In this document: positions 29,575 through 39,253 of the stretch, piece after piece
Position numbering within the stretch: the stretch's first letter is position 1
How the letters are laid out: each line of letters starts with the position of its first letter
Assembly: GCA_945787845.1 (NCBI GenBank)
Contig: CALZJH010000012.1
Coordinates: forward strand, 1 to 64,000
Length of the DNA: 64,000 nucleotides
DNA from: an uncultured Woeseiaceae bacterium
GTDB lineage: Bacteria; Pseudomonadota; Gammaproteobacteria; Steroidobacterales; Woeseiaceae
Direction: 5' to 3'
Made by a program: the position numbers and the translations under genes
The notes under the pieces: model-generated
What the model was told of the DNA's origin: nothing
Seen by the model: only the letters and a program-made list of their open reading frames with translations
Database searches by the model: none

Positions 29575-31566
29575 ATGCAGAGTCTTGACTGGTATGTAAA
29601 CCGGCTCCGCTCCATGGGGCCAAAGGAAATCCTCTGGCGCGTGCGCGGACTCGTGGCGGCACAGGCCGACCTCGTGCGTATTCCGGCAGGCCTGGTCCCG
29701 AAGCTCAACGTCAGCGGCGCGCTGGCGCGTGACGCTTTCACGCCGGGCTTTGAATGCTCTCCGGCGATCCCGGTCGCGGGAGAGGTGGAGCCGGGTGCGC
29801 GGCGCCCGGAATGGGATGAGGAGCTCATGCGTGTCGCAGACAAGGCAATGGACGACACGCTGTCCTATTTCGATCTCGACGACCAGTTTCTCGGCGACCC
29901 CGTGGACTGGCAGCGGGACTGGTCGTCAGGGAAGTCCATCGACAGCCTGAAGCTGTCGCATCTCGTCGACTATCGTGTTTTCGACAGTGCCGGAGACTGC
30001 AAGCTGGTGTGGGAGCCGAACCGGCACCACCAGCTTGTCGTGCTGGCGCGTGCATACCGGGTGACCGGCGACAGGCGCTACGCCCGCAAGGTCGTGGACG
30101 TCCTCATGGACTGGCTCGCGCAGAACCCGTTCGGCTACGGCATGAACTGGAAGAGCGGGCTCGAGCTCGGCGTCCGGCTGATCAACTGGGTGTGGGCGAT
30201 CGACCTGGTCCGCGATGCCGAGGTGTTCGAGGACAGCGAATGGGAGGCCGTGCTGCGGGCGGTCTACCTCGCGATGTGGGACACCCAGCGGCGCTATTCA
30301 CAGGGCAGTTCGGCCAACAATCACCTGGTCGGCGAAGTCGCCGGGGTGCTCATTGCGAGCTGCTATTTCAAGGACTTCCCGAATGCCGGCAAATGGCGCG
30401 ACGCGGCCATGAAGATCATGGAGCACGAGCTGTTTGCGCAGAGCTTTCCCGACGGGTGCACGCGCGAGCACGCCTTCGGCTACCAGTTCTTCGTACTGCA
30501 GTTCTACGGCTTTTGCCTGCTCGCCTGCGAGCGTTCCGGCGCGCCGCTGTCGACGGCCTATGCCGGGCGACTGCAACAGATGTACCGCTTCATGGCCCAG
30601 ATTTGCGCCGATACGGGCAAGCAGCCGAATTTCGGCGACGCCGATGACGGCTACGTGCTGGACCTCGGCAATCGGCCGACGGAACAGGCCGACCTGATCA
30701 CCGTCGGTGCCGCGCTGGTCGGCGACGACGAGCTGGCGCTCAGCGACACCTCGGAAACAGCGTGGTGGATAAGCGGGGAGCGCGTCGCGAAGGGCGCCGG
30801 ACCGGCGATGGTCAGCAAGCCCTACCGTGACTCGGGCTACTACGTGTTGCGATCTGACGCCGGTGCATCGTCCCCGGCGGTACGCGTGTTTTTTGACTGT
30901 GCCGAACTGGGCTTTGGCGCGATCGCGGCGCACGGTCACGCCGACTGCCTGAGTTTTTCGCTGGCCGTGCAGGGCCGCGAGGTACTCGTCGACCCGGGAA
31001 CCTACGACTACTACACGTATCCCGAGTGGCGGAACTACTTCAGGTCGACGCTGGCCCACAATACGGTGGAAATCGACGGCCAGTCGCAGTCGGAGCTGCA
31101 GGGCGCGTTCATGTGGGGTCACAGGGCCAACGCAACGCTGACTGACTGGGTAGACGACGACGCGGAGGTTCTGGTTGTCGGCGAACATGACGGCTATGCC
31201 AAGCTCGACGACCCTGTCATACATCGTCGTTCGCTGACCCTCGACAAAACCACGGGTGCGGTGTCGATTATTGACCAATTGCTCTGTTCCGGAAGCCACG
31301 AGGCGCGCGTCAGCTTTCATGTGGCGCCCGGGTATGCCGTTGTCGCGCAGGGCGACGCCGTCGTGGTTAGCGGGAACGGCAGCAGGCTGCGCCTGGTGTC
31401 GCCAGACGGCCGTTTCGAGGTGGTCGCCGCCGCCGATGGGACCAGGACCGGCTGGATCAGCGACGGTTATCACAGGAAAGCGCGTGGGCATGCCGTATTT
31501 CTCAGGCTTATGTTCAGTGGAAATACGGAAATCCGCACGAACATCGAGATTGATGACGCGCCGTGA
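29575..31566 (+). CDS. Heparinase II/III-like (alginate lyase-like) protein
   Basis: N-terminal (a/a) toroid, GYYVLRSDA, FGAIAAHGHADCLSFSLAVQGREVLVDPGTYDYYTYPEWRNYFRSTLAHNTVEIDGQSQSE. Confidence 0.9.
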   Translation: MQSLDWYVNRLRSMGPKEILWRVRGLVAAQADLVRIPAGLVPKLNVSGALARDAFTPGFECSPAIPVAGEVEPGARRPEWDEELMRVADKAMDDTLSYFDLDDQFLGDPVDWQRDWSSGKSIDSLKLSHLVDYRVFDSAGDCKLVWEPNRHHQLVVLARAYRVTGDRRYARKVVDVLMDWLAQNPFGYGMNWKSGLELGVRLINWVWAIDLVRDAEVFEDSEWEAVLRAVYLAMWDTQRRYSQGSSANNHLVGEVAGVLIASCYFKDFPNAGKWRDAAMKIMEHELFAQSFPDGCTREHAFGYQFFVLQFYGFCLLACERSGAPLSTAYAGRLQQMYRFMAQICADTGKQPNFGDADDGYVLDLGNRPTEQADLITVGAALVGDDELALSDTSETAWWISGERVAKGAGPAMVSKPYRDSGYYVLRSDAGASSPAVRVFFDCAELGFGAIAAHGHADCLSFSLAVQGREVLVDPGTYDYYTYPEWRNYFRSTLAHNTVEIDGQSQSELQGAFMWGHRANATLTDWVDDDAEVLVVGEHDGYAKLDDPVIHRRSLTLDKTTGAVSIIDQLLCSGSHEARVSFHVAPGYAVVAQGDAVVVSGNGSRLRLVSPDGRFEVVAAADGTRTGWISDGYHRKARGHAVFLRLMFSGNTEIRTNIEIDDAP

Positions 31567-31684
31567 GCCAGTGCCACTGCCGAGTGTGACGCAGCGCACA
31601 GTTGAAAAACACGAACAGGTACTTCATGCGATTTGTAGAAGCATTTACTATGTCGTATCCGTTTGATTATTTAGAGTTCGTCCA

Positions 31685-31717
31685 CCGGTAACGCCAGAAA
31701 TGACGTTGCCGGTTTTT
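31685..31717 (+). terminator. Rho-independent terminator
   Basis: CCGGTAACG-ccagaaatga-CGTTGCCGG followed by TTTTT (one G-T wobble). Confidence 0.7.
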
Positions 31718-31740
31718 GTCCGCAGAAATCGAAGCCACAA

Positions 31741-33324
31741 ATGCCAGCACTACTTCATGAATTGATTGTCACGTCCGCGGCGAACAACCCGGACAAGATC
31801 GCGATCGCCGAAAAGGATGCCTCGATTTCCTATCGGGAGCTCGTGGACCGTGCGAGCAGGGTTGAGACCGTCCTGGCCGGGCTGGGCGTGTGTCATGGCG
31901 ATCGCGTTGGCCTGCTGGCTCACAAGAACATCGCGTGTTACACGGGCTTGTACGGCATTCTCATGGCGGGTTGCGCGTACGTGCCGCTGGATCGACGAGC
32001 GCCCGGCAATCGCCTCGGCTATATCGTCGATGACTGCGACATCAGCATCCTCGTATGCACGGCGAAGGGCGCCAAGACACTGCAGAAGGACCCTGAGTCG
32101 TTCAAGTCGGTGGAACATGTGGTACTCGTGGACTCGGACGACGAGTCGCTTGCGGCCGGCCGAAACGTCGTTACTGCCGCACAGATCGATGCCGCTGAAC
32201 CGGCCGTGTCAGACCACTGCGTCGACACGGACCTGGCGTACATTCTGTATACGTCGGGATCGACCGGCGCACCCAAGGGCGTCATGATCAGCCACGCCGT
32301 GTCGATGTCGTTCGTGCGTTGGGCCGCGGAAGAGACGGAATTGTCACCGGACGACCGCGTATCCGGTCACGCACCGTTGCACTTCGACCTGTCGATTTTC
32401 GATGTGTTCTCGACACACAAGATGGGCGCCACGCTGTTTCCGGTACCCGACGGTGCGTCGACGTTTCCGAGCCGCCTGACGGACTGGATGATCAAAAACG
32501 AGATTTCGGTCTGGTACTCCGTGCCATCGATCCTGTCGATGATGGCCAAGCAGCCGACCTTCGAGGAGCGCCGCTTCCCGCATCTGCGCGTATTGCTGTT
32601 CGCGGGTGAAGTCTTCCCGGCCAAGTACCTGAAGGTGTGGGTGGCGCATTGTCCGGATACGATCTTCAAGAACTGGTATGGCCCGACCGAGACCAATGTC
32701 ATCACGAGCTACACGGTGCAGATCCCGGCCGACCAGATCAACAAGCCGGTACCGATCGGCAAGGCGACGAGAAACGCTGCCCTGTTTCGGATAGACAAAG
32801 ACGGCAACCGGGTTACGGATGACAACGTGTCGGCTGAGTTACTGGCGCGCGGCCCCTGTGTCGCGATCGGCTACTGGGGCGATGAGGAAAAGACCCGCAG
32901 CCGCTTCTTTGATAATACCGAGCAGCCGTGGTTACGTGACCGCGTGTACCGCACGGGCGATCTCGTTACTATTGATGAGAACGGTGACATCATCTTCCAG
33001 GGCAGGGCGGACCACCAGGTCAAATCGCGCGGCTACCGGATCGAGCTGGGCGAGATCGAGGCGGCCCTGTACCGCGACCAGTCAATACAGGAGGCCGCTG
33101 TTATCCCGGTGCCGGATGATCTCATCGGCAACCGGCTGTGGGCCTTCGTGGCCTCACCGGCGTTCTCGGACGAGGTTCCGAACACAGTTATAGACAACGT
33201 CAAGCGCTTCGTGCCACCTTATATGGTGCCGGATCACTTCGTTGCGATGGATGAATTACCCAAGACCAGCAATGGCAAAATTGATCGACAAAAACTACTA
33301 GGCAAGGCAGAGTCAGAAGGCTGA
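31741..33324 (+). CDS. Standalone amino-acid adenylation domain (NRPS A-domain-like aminoacyl-carrier protein ligase)
   Basis: YILYTSGSTGAPKGVMISH (A3), HFDLSIFDVF with D at the alpha-amino-binding position (A4), NWYGPTE (A5), YRTGDL (A7), GRADHQVKSRGYRIELGEIE (A8), NGKIDR (A10 Lys). Confidence 0.87.
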   Translation: MPALLHELIVTSAANNPDKIAIAEKDASISYRELVDRASRVETVLAGLGVCHGDRVGLLAHKNIACYTGLYGILMAGCAYVPLDRRAPGNRLGYIVDDCDISILVCTAKGAKTLQKDPESFKSVEHVVLVDSDDESLAAGRNVVTAAQIDAAEPAVSDHCVDTDLAYILYTSGSTGAPKGVMISHAVSMSFVRWAAEETELSPDDRVSGHAPLHFDLSIFDVFSTHKMGATLFPVPDGASTFPSRLTDWMIKNEISVWYSVPSILSMMAKQPTFEERRFPHLRVLLFAGEVFPAKYLKVWVAHCPDTIFKNWYGPTETNVITSYTVQIPADQINKPVPIGKATRNAALFRIDKDGNRVTDDNVSAELLARGPCVAIGYWGDEEKTRSRFFDNTEQPWLRDRVYRTGDLVTIDENGDIIFQGRADHQVKSRGYRIELGEIEAALYRDQSIQEAAVIPVPDDLIGNRLWAFVASPAFSDEVPNTVIDNVKRFVPPYMVPDHFVAMDELPKTSNGKIDRQKLLGKAESEG

Positions 33325-33353
33325 TACACGCCGCGCATACCGGAGAAGAAAGA

Positions 33354-33599
33354 ATGACCCAAGCTATCGACGCAGTTAGCGAATTTATTGCCACCGAGAT
33401 CATGCATGACTCGAGTGATACCAAAATCGATCCGGATCTTGGGCTCCTCGAAGAAGGTATTATCGATTCGCTGGGCCTGCAACAGATCATTACGTTTATT
33501 GAGCAGCAGTTCAAAATCACGATTGATGACGACGACCTGATGCCGGAGAATTTCGAGTCAGTGAATGCCATTGCTGCTCTCATTGAGAAGAACGCCTGA
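33354..33599 (+). CDS. Acyl/peptidyl carrier protein
   Basis: LLEEGIIDSLGLQQIITFIEQQF phosphopantetheine Ser motif, 81 aa. Confidence 0.9.
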   Translation: MTQAIDAVSEFIATEIMHDSSDTKIDPDLGLLEEGIIDSLGLQQIITFIEQQFKITIDDDDLMPENFESVNAIAALIEKNA

Positions 33600-33623
33600 G
33601 GCGGCGCAACAGCGGAGACCGAT

Positions 33624-34880
33624 ATGTCAAGCGTAGCAAAAGTAATACGACACGCGCCGAGCGAATCAATGGATTCTGCCGAGCGCGATGAACTGATGAA
33701 AGTGTGTCATGAGCTGGCGGAAGAATTTGCCGGACGTGCCGATGACTACGATCGCCACAGCAAGTTTCCGGTGGAGAACTTCGCACAGATCAAGGACAAC
33801 AACCTGCTCGCCATCATGATTCCGAAGGAATACGGTGGCTGGGGTGCTGACTTCCTGACCTACACGAAGGCACTTGAGGTATTGGCAACGGGCGATTCGG
33901 CGACGGCCCTGGCCTACAACATGCACAACATCATGGTCGGCAGTATTGCCGAAGTGCCTGAGGCCGCCGGCGACGACAAGCGTGCAAGTGCGGCTAATGA
34001 TTTCCGCGCCTGGGTGTATGACGAGGTGGTCAAGCATAAGAAGGTGTTCGCGTCCGCGACGTCGGAACCCGGCATCGGCGCGCACGTCAGCCACCTGAAG
34101 ACCGTTTACGATCGCACTGATGACGGCTTCATCGTCAATGGCGTGAAGTCGTTTGTGTCGATGGGCGGCTACGCCGACTATTACGTCGTCGCTGCCAAAG
34201 CGGCACGATCGAAGTCGAAGACTCCGGCAGTGTCGTTCCTGATCGTGGACAGGGACGCTGAAGGCGTCACGATGAAGAACATCTGGGACGTGCTCGGCAT
34301 GCGCTCGACGTCGACGAACCCCGTTACTTTCAAGGACGTGCTGGTACCGAAGAGCCGCCTGTTCCTGGCCTCAGAAGGTTTGGCGCTTTATAAGATCGCC
34401 CGCGAACCGCATTGGCTCGTCGGTGGCTACATCGGCGTTTACCTTGGCATCATGTCAGCGACCTTCGATTTCCTCATTGACTACATGCAGAACAAGAACA
34501 AGCCAGGTTCTGAAACACCGTTGTCGCAGGACCCGGTTGTTCAGCACCAGACCGGCCAGCTGTATTCGGAACTGCAGTCTGCACGCCTCGCGACATACCA
34601 CGCAGCCCGTCTCGTTGACACCGCACGCGGTAGCGACGAAGCTAATGCTGCGGTTCACCACGCGAAGTACCTCGTCAGTGAAGGCGGACCGAAAATGACG
34701 GCCATGGCGATCCGCATGTGTGGCGCGACGACGCTCGCACGCCGGTTCCCGCTGGAGAGGCTGTATCGCGATTCGCGTTGCGGCGCGCTGATGCCGGCGA
34801 GCAGCGACGATTGCCTGAGCTACATTGGCAAGGCAGCCTACGGCACCAATCTCAAGAACCCGATCGAAACCTATTGGTAA
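33624..34880 (+). CDS. Acyl-CoA (acyl-carrier protein) dehydrogenase-like flavoprotein
   Basis: ACAD fold blocks: PKEYGGWGADF, SATSEPGIGAHVSHLKT, FIVNGVKSFVSMGGYADYYVV; C-terminus RDSRCGALMPASSDDCLSYIGK is atypical. Confidence 0.85.
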   Translation: MSSVAKVIRHAPSESMDSAERDELMKVCHELAEEFAGRADDYDRHSKFPVENFAQIKDNNLLAIMIPKEYGGWGADFLTYTKALEVLATGDSATALAYNMHNIMVGSIAEVPEAAGDDKRASAANDFRAWVYDEVVKHKKVFASATSEPGIGAHVSHLKTVYDRTDDGFIVNGVKSFVSMGGYADYYVVAAKAARSKSKTPAVSFLIVDRDAEGVTMKNIWDVLGMRSTSTNPVTFKDVLVPKSRLFLASEGLALYKIAREPHWLVGGYIGVYLGIMSATFDFLIDYMQNKNKPGSETPLSQDPVVQHQTGQLYSELQSARLATYHAARLVDTARGSDEANAAVHHAKYLVSEGGPKMTAMAIRMCGATTLARRFPLERLYRDSRCGALMPASSDDCLSYIGKAAYGTNLKNPIETYW

Positions 34881-34884
34881 ATCG

Positions 34885-36120
34885 ATGCCTGGCGTAAGGC
34901 GCTTCGCCGCCATCGTCGTATTGTCGACGGTGTACGCCGTCGCGGCCGGCTATTCTCGCGTTGTTCGCTTTCTGTGGCGGGGTCGAAAGCGGGGCACCGG
35001 GAGCGTCATGCTGATCGGGACGTTTCACAACCCGAACTGGTTTCATGCGCACGTCCCGCCCGTGGTCGAGGCGAATGGCGGCAACGTTATCCTGGTCTGC
35101 GACGAGCCGGTGGATCACATCGATGGCCTGCGGGTTATCTATCCGCCGCGCCTGGCGAATCGGCTTCTCAGTCGGGCCGGGGCCAAACTCTTCTGGGCCC
35201 TGGCTGTGGCGATTCGGCTGCGCCCGGATATTGTCATGGGTTACCACATCTTCCCGTCAGCGATCATAGGACTGATCGTTGGCCGCTCGACCAATGCGCG
35301 GGTGGGTTACCAGATGACCGGAGGACAGCTCGAGACCGAGGGCGGCGGCTGGCATGCGGAAAACGTTGTGATGAGTTCGCTCGGCAGGCCATCGGCGATT
35401 GTCGAGCGGCGTGTCCTGGCCGTAGTGCGGCAATTCGATGAAATCATCGTTCGGGGTAGCCGGGCGGAGGACCACCTTCGTGAACACAGGTTTGCCGGAC
35501 CAATACGCACGATTACGGGCAGTGTCGTGGTTCCCGACACGTATGCAAACTACGACGACCGCGAGTACGACCTCATCTTTGTGGGACGATTGACCGAGTA
35601 CAAGCGACCGGATCGCCTGGTCGAAGTCATACACCGGGTCGTCGACTCCGGAGTCGATGACTTCAAGGTCCTGATCGTCGGTGACGGTCCGGACCGCGCC
35701 GAACTGGAAGCGCAATCCACCCGAGACGGCACGGTGAAGAACATCGAGTGGGCGGGGCAGCGTTCGGACGTGCCCGATCTTCTGCAGCGTGCAAGGATGT
35801 TTATCCTGACATCGCGCTGGGAGGGTGTGTCGATCGCCTTGCTCGAGGCGATGGTCAGTGGTCTCGTGCCGGTTGTGTCCAGGGTCGGAGACATGGCGGA
35901 TGTCGTAAGCGACGGCGATAACGGCTTCATTCCGCAGGAAGACGATCTCGACGCATTTGTCGCTGCGATTACGGACGTTGCCAGGAACCGAGAGCGCTGG
36001 AACGAACTATCGAAGCGCGCGCGCGAGTCCGGCGTGGCAAAAGCATCGCGCGACGCGGTCGCTGCACGATGGCGGCAGATGTTCAAAGAAAACCGGCCCG
36101 ACGAATGTCGGGCCGATTGA
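34885..36120 (+). CDS. Glycosyltransferase, GT4-like
   Basis: YDLIFVGRLTEYKRPDRLVEVI, ILTSRWEGVSIALLEAMVSGLVPVVSRVGDMADVV. Confidence 0.9.
   Translation: MPGVRRFAAIVVLSTVYAVAAGYSRVVRFLWRGRKRGTGSVMLIGTFHNPNWFHAHVPPVVEANGGNVILVCDEPVDHIDGLRVIYPPRLANRLLSRAGAKLFWALAVAIRLRPDIVMGYHIFPSAIIGLIVGRSTNARVGYQMTGGQLETEGGGWHAENVVMSSLGRPSAIVERRVLAVVRQFDEIIVRGSRAEDHLREHRFAGPIRTITGSVVVPDTYANYDDREYDLIFVGRLTEYKRPDRLVEVIHRVVDSGVDDFKVLIVGDGPDRAELEAQSTRDGTVKNIEWAGQRSDVPDLLQRARMFILTSRWEGVSIALLEAMVSGLVPVVSRVGDMADVVSDGDNGFIPQEDDLDAFVAAITDVARNRERWNELSKRARESGVAKASRDAVAARWRQMFKENRPDECRAD
36086..36114 (-). terminator. Rho-independent terminator for the minus-strand gene, embedded in the 3' end of the + strand glycosyltransferase
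   Basis: GGCCCGAC-ATTC-GTCGGGCC (minus strand), then GGTTTTCTTTG. Confidence 0.6.
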
Positions 36121-36140
36121 TTCCTTCTCTGCGATTCTTC

Positions 36141-37298
36141 CTACAAGCCTTCGAGCTTCGCAATGGTGTTGCGCAGCGTCTCCGACGTGCCGGCCCAGAT
36201 CGTGCTTGAGAGTGAGTCGCGCATGTCCTGCTGGATCGACCAGTCAAAGCACACACCACGTCCACCCCAGATCTGTGTAGCATCGCGCATGAACTCGATA
36301 AAGCTCTCGGTGACATACAGCTTGGTGATGGCTACCTCGCCGAGGTACTTGCCAATCTCACCGTTTGCCTCGGTCAACTGGCCACACACATCGTAGACGA
36401 CCATGCGGGCCATCCGGTGACGCATCACCATCTCGGCGATCTTCGAAGAAATCCCCTGGTACTTGCCGATAGGCTTGCCGAACTGCTTGCGTTCCGCGGC
36501 CCACTCAACGGTCTGTTCGAGCACGCGGCCCATCGGTCCGATGCAGATACCCATGAGCATGATGCGTTCCCAGCCGATCGAGTACTTGATGACATTCAGG
36601 CCGCCACCGACGCCGCCGATGATGTGGGAATCCGGGACGAAGACGTTTTCAAATGTCAGGCGGCCCATCGAGCAGGTACGTAAGGTTGCCTTATTGTAAG
36701 GCTCGGCGTGCGACACGCCTTCGGAGTCGAGGTCGACCATGAAGCCCGTGAAATCGAAAGGCGAGCGGTTGTTTGCCGTCTTGGCAAACAGGAGGCAGGT
36801 GGTCGAATCGAGCGAGTTGGTCTGGAAAGACTTGCTGCCATTGATGATGTAGCCGCCATCGGTCTTCTCTGCGAACGTCTCGATCGAGTAAATATCACTA
36901 CCGGCTGTTTCTTCGCTGAACCCGAGGCAGGCGCGATGCTCGCCGCTGATGAGTTTAGGCAGGTACATTTCCTTGAGCTCGTCGGACGCGGTCGAGAGCA
37001 GGGCGGCCTGGATACCGCTCATTTGCGAACTCATCGCAAAAAAGAAGCCACTGTCATTGCATTCGAGGCACATGCCCTCGATGGCGGCTACTGCATGTCC
37101 GTAGGGCATCTCCGAGCCGCCGAATTTTTTCGGTACGCTCATACCCAGTACGCCCATATCGCAGCATTTCTGCCAGCGTTCTACCGAGAATTCCTTGTCG
37201 GCATCTCGCTGTTGCCAGTCGCCGGCGAGTTCGTTCTTTGAAAACTCGCGAAACTTCTCGCGGGTCTCCTCCAGTGACTTGTCTTGCCATGGTTGCAT
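36141..37298 (-). CDS. Acyl-CoA dehydrogenase-like protein (isovaleryl-CoA/prolyl-carrier-protein oxidase-type catalytic pattern)
   Basis: LGFSEETAGSDI, GYIINGSKSFQTNS, AAERKQFGKPIGKYQGI, QIWGGRGVCFDWSIQQDMRDSLSSTIWAGTSE; Glu in GWERIMLMG. Confidence 0.88.
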   Translation of the reverse strand: MQPWQDKSLEETREKFREFSKNELAGDWQQRDADKEFSVERWQKCCDMGVLGMSVPKKFGGSEMPYGHAVAAIEGMCLECNDSGFFFAMSSQMSGIQAALLSTASDELKEMYLPKLISGEHRACLGFSEETAGSDIYSIETFAEKTDGGYIINGSKSFQTNSLDSTTCLLFAKTANNRSPFDFTGFMVDLDSEGVSHAEPYNKATLRTCSMGRLTFENVFVPDSHIIGGVGGGLNVIKYSIGWERIMLMGICIGPMGRVLEQTVEWAAERKQFGKPIGKYQGISSKIAEMVMRHRMARMVVYDVCGQLTEANGEIGKYLGEVAITKLYVTESFIEFMRDATQIWGGRGVCFDWSIQQDMRDSLSSTIWAGTSETLRNTIAKLEGL

Positions 37299-37309
37299 CG
37301 TTCAGTCTC

Positions 37310-39034
37310 CTAGGTATCGCTTTCATTTAGCCAGCCGTCATAGCTGCCATTTTGTAGTGCATTCAATCGTCCGGTGGCAAATGCCTGTGCTTCGACCACA
37401 TAGCGTCGCAGCGCGGCACGCCTCCCGGCATCGCCGCTTACGCGGCGTAACTGGGCCCAGGCGCCGAATACCTGGCTGTAAATGTCGGCCAGGTCACGGG
37501 CCGCGGCCTCTGCGAGCTTCGGTGATTCTTTACCACTCACCGCATCCCGGTATTGTTCGTACAGACGACGATTCTCAATGATCATACTGCGAATGTCATC
37601 ACAGTCGTCGGGGCAAGGCAGTGCCTCACTGGCGTCGAACAGATCGGCCAGCGTGTCCGACATGATGTACTTGAGCGACGCGGAGACCTGCACCTGGCTC
37701 GTGCCCTCGTAAATCGTCGTAATGCGCACGTCTCGTACCAGCTGTTCCATCCCCGTATCGCGGATAAAGCCGAGGCCGCCGAAGACCTGTTGTGCGTCGA
37801 TGCACACCTGCTGCGCCTTCTCGGTAATGACGTATTTCACGAGCGGCGACAACAGGTTGCTGTACTTGGCTGCCTCGCGCTGCCGGGCCTTCATCGCGGC
37901 GATGTCATCCTCGGCGACGCGCCCGTGCGCAATGGCTTCTGCAATCTGTACTTTGCGGTCGAGCCAGATGATGCTGTCGTAGAGCAACGCGCGGCTGCTT
38001 GTAATCGCAAGGGACATTTTGTCCAGCAGCTCGCGTACCGCGGGGAAGTCGATGATGGTCGTACCGAACTGGACCCGTTCGCCGGCGTACGCGAGTGCGC
38101 GCTGGTAGGCCTCCTCGGCAATGCCGAGCGCCTGGGCCGCGACGCTAAACCGGGCTTGTGCCAGGTTCTCGAGGACATAGCTGGTGAGGCCGGCCTTGCG
38201 CTTGCCAACCAGCTGCACCGGCGCGTCATCGAAAAAGAGTTCACAGGTCGGGGAGCCGTGCAGCCCCATCTTGTCTTCGACGCGTATCACTTTAACGGCA
38301 TCCGATTTCGGACAGACGAACAGGCTGAGCCCGAAGATATTCGAGATTTTTGGCTCGGAGCGGGCGAGCACCATCAACACGTCGCCGCAACCGTTGGATA
38401 TGAAGTGCTTGGTGCCATTCAGCCGCCACTGGCCGTTCTCGTCCTCGAACGCTTTGACCTTGATGGCCTGGAGATCGGAACCCGCGCCCGGCTCTGACAG
38501 GACGATCGACCCGATCTTTTCGCCGCTGGCCAGGCCCGGCAGGAATTCCTGTCGCTGCTCGTCACTGCCGAAGCGCGCAATCAGTTCGCCCACATCCTGG
38601 TAGCCGAACAGGGTCATCATCGAGGCATCGGCGCGAGAGACGAGTTCGATCATCATCATATAGATGGTTGCCGGGACACCGGCCCCACCGTAGGCTCGCG
38701 GCAACATGGCACCCATGAAGCCGGACTCGGACAAGGCCTCAACGGCGATGCGTGTGCCCTCCGCGTAGGTGACCACCCCGTCTTCGAGCAGGGTGCCCTC
38801 AAGGTCGACGTTCTGCCGGTGCGGCGCAATTACGTTTGCCGAGATGTCGCCGAGCAGGTCAAGTGACGCGGCAAAGAAATCCATGGCGTCGTCGAGGGTC
38901 GACGGCGCAGGGAAGACGAAATCATCAGAGTCGTTCTCATGGAAGTCGTTCTCCATGAGGCGTACGACATCGTGCAGATCGACATTGTCGAGCTGTGCGG
39001 CAAGGTCGGGGTTGTCGGAAAAAAGGTTGGCCAT
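37310..39034 (-). CDS. Acyl-CoA dehydrogenase (long form with C-terminal extension)
   Basis: IVLSEPGAGSDLQAIKVKA, WRLNGTKHFISNG, ERVQFGTTIIDFPAVRELLDKM, QVFGGLGFIRDTGMEQLVRDVRITTIYEGTSQVQ. Confidence 0.92.
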   Translation of the reverse strand: MANLFSDNPDLAAQLDNVDLHDVVRLMENDFHENDSDDFVFPAPSTLDDAMDFFAASLDLLGDISANVIAPHRQNVDLEGTLLEDGVVTYAEGTRIAVEALSESGFMGAMLPRAYGGAGVPATIYMMMIELVSRADASMMTLFGYQDVGELIARFGSDEQRQEFLPGLASGEKIGSIVLSEPGAGSDLQAIKVKAFEDENGQWRLNGTKHFISNGCGDVLMVLARSEPKISNIFGLSLFVCPKSDAVKVIRVEDKMGLHGSPTCELFFDDAPVQLVGKRKAGLTSYVLENLAQARFSVAAQALGIAEEAYQRALAYAGERVQFGTTIIDFPAVRELLDKMSLAITSSRALLYDSIIWLDRKVQIAEAIAHGRVAEDDIAAMKARQREAAKYSNLLSPLVKYVITEKAQQVCIDAQQVFGGLGFIRDTGMEQLVRDVRITTIYEGTSQVQVSASLKYIMSDTLADLFDASEALPCPDDCDDIRSMIIENRRLYEQYRDAVSGKESPKLAEAAARDLADIYSQVFGAWAQLRRVSGDAGRRAALRRYVVEAQAFATGRLNALQNGSYDGWLNESDT

Positions 39035-39253
39035 CGTGTCCTGTTTCTTTGTTGTTATTGGTATTGCGTCGGTGAATCCGGCGGTCCGGACAATATCTTC
39101 TGTATAATAGCAAAAACTCCTTGTTTTCGAGGGACTTATCTCACAGTTTTAACTAAATACGGCATTTAGTGCGCTCGTGAAAATTGTGCCGTACCGGGCA
39201 GCGGTTCTGCTAGAATCTCGCCCCTTTCCTGCAAAGCACCTGTTGCCCAGTTC

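Noticed and set aside
30298-31599. 433-aa minus-strand ORF opposite the heparinase-like gene
   Set aside because: Shadow ORF; heparinase II/III motifs on the + strand are clear.
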